DNA of 64,000 nt from Desarmillaria ectypa (lineage: Eukaryota > Basidiomycota > Agaricomycetes > Agaricales > Physalacriaceae): contig JAUDYN010000008.1 in assembly GCA_030407005.1 (NCBI GenBank), positions 434,001 to 498,000 of the forward strand. The letters run 5' to 3'. A program made the translations under genes and the position numbers. Shown here one piece after another: positions 59,982-64,000 of the stretch. The first letter of the stretch is position 1. Each line of letters starts with the position of its first letter. The notes under the pieces are model-generated. The model made no database searches, was not told the DNA's origin, and saw only the letters and a list, made by a program, of their open reading frames with translations.

Positions 59982-60561
59982 GGCTATGCTTCTCAGTACA
60001 CTGGGTGAGCCAATGTGTTATTTTTGTTCATCGTATGTACGCTAATAGTGCTGCCAAATAGTAATCTCTTCTTCCATCAATAAGCCTTGAACATCGTATA
60101 CTTATGAAGCTGATGACTCATTCCCTCATGTTTCGCGAGACATCCACCGTAGAAATGATTAGAATAGATCTTGTAGAGCATAGAATTAACAGTTTGAACT
60201 GCCAAGCATTCTCAAGCAAATAATTTTATTTCTATCCAGGCAAGAATCTCGGCGAGAGGTTTATCGGCCGACGGCCGCAAATCCGAACTCAGCCTTCGTG
60301 TAAATTTACTGACAGTTGCTGTCAGTAACGAAATATTTTCTAGTAGCTAACAGGCCAACCCTTCGTCTTATCGGGAGTAGTTCACATTTCGATGCTCCGG
60401 TTCGAGTCAGCATTCGCTATTATTTGCTGTCGAGTCATCATTGTTGCATGAATTTGGATCGGACTTGATTCGGACCCGGAATGCCTGGCTGCCTTGATGT
60501 CACATTATAAAGCCTCCTAGAAGACGTCTCTCGTTCCCATAGTTCATTCCTCTTCGTGACA
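59982..60561. other. Intergenic, promoter of the downstream MFS gene
   Basis: This holds the 3' flank of the Zn2Cys6 gene and the promoter of the MFS gene. ACTGACAGTTGCTGTCAGT at 60,308-60,326 is a near-perfect 19-bp palindrome and is a candidate site for a dimeric regulator. Confidence 0.5.
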
Positions 60562-62367
60562 ATGAAGTCCGAACGCTCTGACGACAGTATTGATGAAGTA
60601 CCTCGGTTTACCCAGGATTTCGGCTTCTTGCCCATTCCTCATCGTCTGCGATATGACCCGGAAAAGCCTTTTCACTTTGGGCTTTTGCTTAATATTTCCT
60701 TTGGCTTTGCCAGCACCTTTGGTGAGTAATTCGATCGCAAGAAGAAGTTTTCAGGTAATCTGACTAACTGCAGTGGTTGCGAACTTGTACTACTGCCAAC
60801 CATTACTGAGTTAGTCATTTTTATTCAAAGTTATTCTCAGAAAACAATTCTGATCTCTGTTCATCTATCAGTCGAGATGTCCAAATCCTTCAATGTAACA
60901 TACAATGAAATCTCCACGTGAGAATTTTGCTGTTCTGGTCGAGTGTCCGTATGCTAACCCAGAGTCCTATAGAATACCGACTTTAGTACAAGCAGGGCAC
61001 GTCGTGTTTTCTGGATGCCGTCTGTGTGATGCTAACCATCTATTCATAGTTATGCAACTGGCCTTCTTCTACTTTCACCTCTTGGTGACCTCGTCCGGAG
61101 ACGCGGACTAATCCTGGTCCTCGTAACATTGTCCGCCTCTCTCAGTATACCTCTCGCTATTACCAATAGCCTCGTAGTTTTCGAAGTCTTTTCGTTCTTT
61201 GTTGGCGTTGTCACAGTTACTCCACAAATCCTTCTTCCCCTCGCTGCAGACTTAGCGCCGGCCGAGCGTCGCGCCTCTGCTCTCTCGGTTGTTATGTCTG
61301 GGCTCCTTCTTGGAGTCCTCATCGCACGAGTTATATCCGGTGTGATAGCCCAATTCACAAGCTGGAGAGTCGTCTACTATATGTCAATTGGTGTCCAATT
61401 CTTTGTTCTCGGAGGGAGTTATCTTGTCCTCCCTGATTATCCGGCAAAGAACAAGGATATGACTTACTGGAAAATCTTATGGACGATGGCGAAGTTTGCA
61501 TTCACAGAACCTATTCTCATACAGGCGTGTTTGACCAACATAGCTAGCAGCGCATCTTTCAGCAACTTTTGGGTCACTCTCACATTTCTGCTTGGGAGTC
61601 CGCCTTATAACTATACAACGTTCGCCCCCTTCTGCTCTCCCCATGACTTGGTATTGATGTCATTTTTGGCAGCTTGGTGATCGGTTTATTCGGTCTTGTA
61701 GGGATGTTCGGCGTAGCGATGGGACCGTTAATTGGTCGAACCATCGATAAACTCATCCCCTGGTATGCGTCGCTCATTGCGGTCATTGGCATGGCGTTGT
61801 TCCAGGCCATACAAGTCGGGGCGGGGGGCATCAATATTGCCGCCGTGATCATCGCGACCTTTGGACTAGACGTATTCAGGCAAATGCTGCAGGTTTCGTT
61901 GGCTACGTCGATATTCAGGTGAGTTCGCCGTCTTGAATTCCAGTATCTCTCCGAGTCATTATAACAGTATCGCTCCCGAAGCCAGAGCACGCCTCAACGC
62001 TGTATTCATTCTGTCTGTGAGTCTACATAAATCGGTCTCTTTATCGCTTTGCTCATGAAGACAGCTTTTCATCGGACAAGTCATGGGAACCTCTGTAGGG
62101 TCGGAAGTGTTCATCAAGTATGGATGGCGAGCTGGTGCAGCTTTGTCATTGGGTTGGTCAGGATGGCAACTGTTCATGCTACTGCTAAGAGGGCCCCATT
62201 GCGAACGTCGTGTTTGGTTTGGATACCAGGGAGGTCTTGAGCCTCGGAAGAGCGTAGTCGAAGAACGAAGACGTCAAAAGGCCCAACAAAACAATGACCG
62301 TGATAGGACGGCAGGGAATTCCGAGGAGGAAGAAAAGCAACGACAAGACAATGATACCACGGTGTAA
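60562..62367 (+). CDS. MFS transporter (477 aa)
   Basis: There are eight exons (60,562-60,721, 60,774-60,809, 60,872-60,917, 60,973-60,996, 61,050-61,619, 61,673-61,918, 61,968-62,016 and 62,065-62,367) with exact phase. TM1 VVANLYYCQPLL, then VQAGYATGLLLLSPLGDLVRRR (TM2 and motif A), QILLPLAADLAPAERRASAL (a conserved Asp/Glu-Arg loop), VMSGLLLGVLIARVISG (TM5, motif C-like), WRVVYYMSIG, a cytosolic loop and a second half with GLFGLVGMFGVAMGPLIGR and FIGQVMGTSVGSEVF. The C-terminus is charged (EEEEKQRQD). The pattern fits bacterial YgaY-like and fungal MFS_1 carriers of unknown substrate. The intron 60,997-61,049 fits only with a GC donor (GG|GCACGT). The position just behind a Zn2Cys6 gene suggests, but does not prove, regulation by it. 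Confidence 0.9.
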
Positions 62368-63530
62368 TACAAGCTCAATCATCGATAGATATAGACTATA
62401 TTAGATAATGACACAGGTCTTCTTTTGGAACTCCATAATACAGGAATCATGGAGTGCGATGACTTGAGCATCTTGCATGTACTCGAAGTTTCGTGCACAT
62501 TTCTACCTTCCTTGACTTTGGAGGTTAGCAACCACAGGCTCAGGCGAGAAACTAATCTATCTCCGTAAGCGTGGAAGAGAGGAGTGTCGACTAACACCAT
62601 CCACCAAATGCGCAACCCTACTACCAAAATAGGACACGTGGAACTACCCTTCCAAGGCTGCAAGGGTCGTAGGATGACCTGAAAGCCGGCGCGGGATATC
62701 CGCGGTAAGAAGCCAAAGCATAAAACCTCCGCATGTGCAATGTTAGTATATTATGTCGAAGGGTGCTCGCAATATATTTAAGATGATAGATTCAGGAGGG
62801 ATACTCCCAGTTCGCAACCAAACGATTAAGAGTTTGATGGTTTCATCTCATTAGCATCTCTGAGACTCCGTCTTCACATACTTTCGCATACTAGACAGTT
62901 CAAGCCTTACTGTACTATTTCAACCAGAAGTTCGCAAACTTGAAACATTTGGTCAAATATCAAGAGGACATTACTGGCACACTTTTTCTTTTGGCTGCCA
63001 CCCGTCACTGGATATCCGGTCGAAATGGTACAGCATTGTTATTCGCTAAGCGACCCAGTCGTCTCTAAGTGGAAAACTTCAACATGGATCCGTGATTTGA
63101 GACGAAAAAAGGTCCCCGTAGATTTGCCCAAAGGGCCATGTTCAGGCCTCAGGCTCCACATCACAAGGGTAGAATAGAGATGGCACAGCCTAGGTACTTA
63201 GATTGAAAGTCATTCGGAAAGACTTTCTGTTTCAGGTAATAAGCCTACCACATGGATGTCAGTCACAGCCTTAGTAAAAAAAAGAGAGAAAATGCCGACT
63301 CATCCGATCGTGGCTGAACCGCGATGAATTTGAGCCTTGAACCACTCAGTCGCCACCAAGAAGGTAGCTTAGATAGGACCAAACACATGACGGCACTGCA
63401 CGGCGAGATTTCGCGAATATGTTTTCTTACCCTTATACCCACTTCGTCAAGGGAAAACTGGCCCTCATCACTTTTTAAAGTATTCTTTTTGCTGTTTTGT
63501 TTCGACCGTGTCCTGCCTCAGCACTCTTTT
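62368..63530. other. Intergenic, 1.16 kb
   Basis: No supportable gene is present. The short minus-strand frame at 62,663-62,379 has no family resemblance. Confidence 0.5.
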
Positions 63531-64000
63531 ATGGCTTCTATCTCACTGGAGAAAGCCAATGTGAGCACCTTTTTTGTTATCTTAGCTCACTGCTAACTTG
63601 TTCCGGTTTTAGTTTGTGGCCTTAGTACTTGAGGCACTGCTATATGGTCCCTCTCTTTGGTACAACCTACTTCTATTCCCTTCTGACAAAATTGATATCA
63701 GGCTTCTTTACTGTTTTATTTCTCGCCGCCCTTTGGGTCATCTTCCAGAAGCGATCAGGAGTCAACGTGAAATTGTTGTCGACCGTGATCATCATGTGGA
63801 TATTAGTGACAGTGGTTAGTTCACCGTGATGTTTTCATTTCCTCATGATTTTATTTCTTTCCTAGCACCTAATATTGGACGTAGTCCGTGCCGCGGAGGC
63901 GTTTGTTGGGAACGCGGAGAGCACCGCGCTAGGTTACTATTCGGATCTTTCGAATCCGTTGCAGGCAGCTAAAACGGCGATCTATGTCACTTTGACCCTT
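63531..64000 (+). CDS. Multi-pass fungal membrane protein, 5' part (runs off window)
   Basis: Four exons are visible: 63,531-63,560, 63,613-63,646, 63,702-63,814 and 63,866 to the window end. The product starts MASISLEKANFVALVLEALL, then GFFTVLFLAALWVIF (TM), KLLSTVIIMWILVTVHLILD (TM, with the HLILDVVRAAEAFV motif), and YYSDLSNPLQAAKTAIYVTLTL at the cut end. The order of short extracellular start, VLF TM, HxxLDxxR TM, and LSNPLxxxKTAxYVTxTL matches a large unnamed Agaricomycete family of seven-helix membrane proteins. The function of that family is not established. The stop and later exons lie beyond 64,000. Confidence 0.8.

Overview
The window is nuclear DNA of a mushroom-forming basidiomycete (Agaricomycetes). 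The basis is gene architecture: almost every gene is split by 45-65 nt introns with GT(R)NGT donors and CTRAY branch sites, and the families are typical of that group (Mpv17-like proteins, fungal HNH proteins, a Zn2Cys6 regulator, MFS transporters, a fungal multi-pass membrane family). No species is assigned.

The window has three parts. (1) 1-18,629 is a nest of LTR retrotransposons. A long Ty3/gypsy element (691-11,457, + strand; LTRs, PBS, PPT, Gag, protease and RT/RNase H/integrase frames) lies among relics of a second, minus-strand gypsy family (1-690 and 11,460-15,874). From about 14,295 to 18,619 there is no CpG at all. This stops at an intron-containing tRNA-Glu(CTC) gene (18,630-18,716, -). 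(2) 18,720-36,100 is a rearranged gene-family region. It holds an intact Mpv17-family gene (28,326-29,058, -) and its broken copy (18,836-19,335, +), an intact HNH-endonuclease-like gene (29,561-30,844, -) with at least three rel­ics, a gene-like frame with three in-frame stops (23,013-24,234), a 616-aa protein of unknown function (24,387-26,438) and a Ty1/copia gag scrap. Much of 31.3-36.1 kb and 37.3-42.3 kb has no gene I can support. (3) 36,167-64,000 is gene-rich: a FAR-17a/AIG1-like membrane protein, a DHA1 MFS exporter, mitochondrial ATP synthase subunit f (ATP17), an 87-aa Cys-rich protein, the GPI transamidase subunit PIG-T/GPI16, the AAA ATPase AFG2/Drg1, a UBC1-type E2 enzyme, a Zn2Cys6 transcription factor, a second MFS transporter and the 5' part of a multi-pass membrane protein.

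The housekeeping genes belong to unrelated pathways (ATP synthesis, GPI anchoring, ribosome maturation, ubiquitination). GPI16 and AFG2 are divergently transcribed from one 400-bp interval. The Zn2Cys6 gene sits 580 bp upstream of the second MFS gene in the same orientation, a regulator-transporter pairing that is common in fungi, but co-regulation here is inference. Gene models were built by hand from splice signals, and cumulative reading phase was checked for each.
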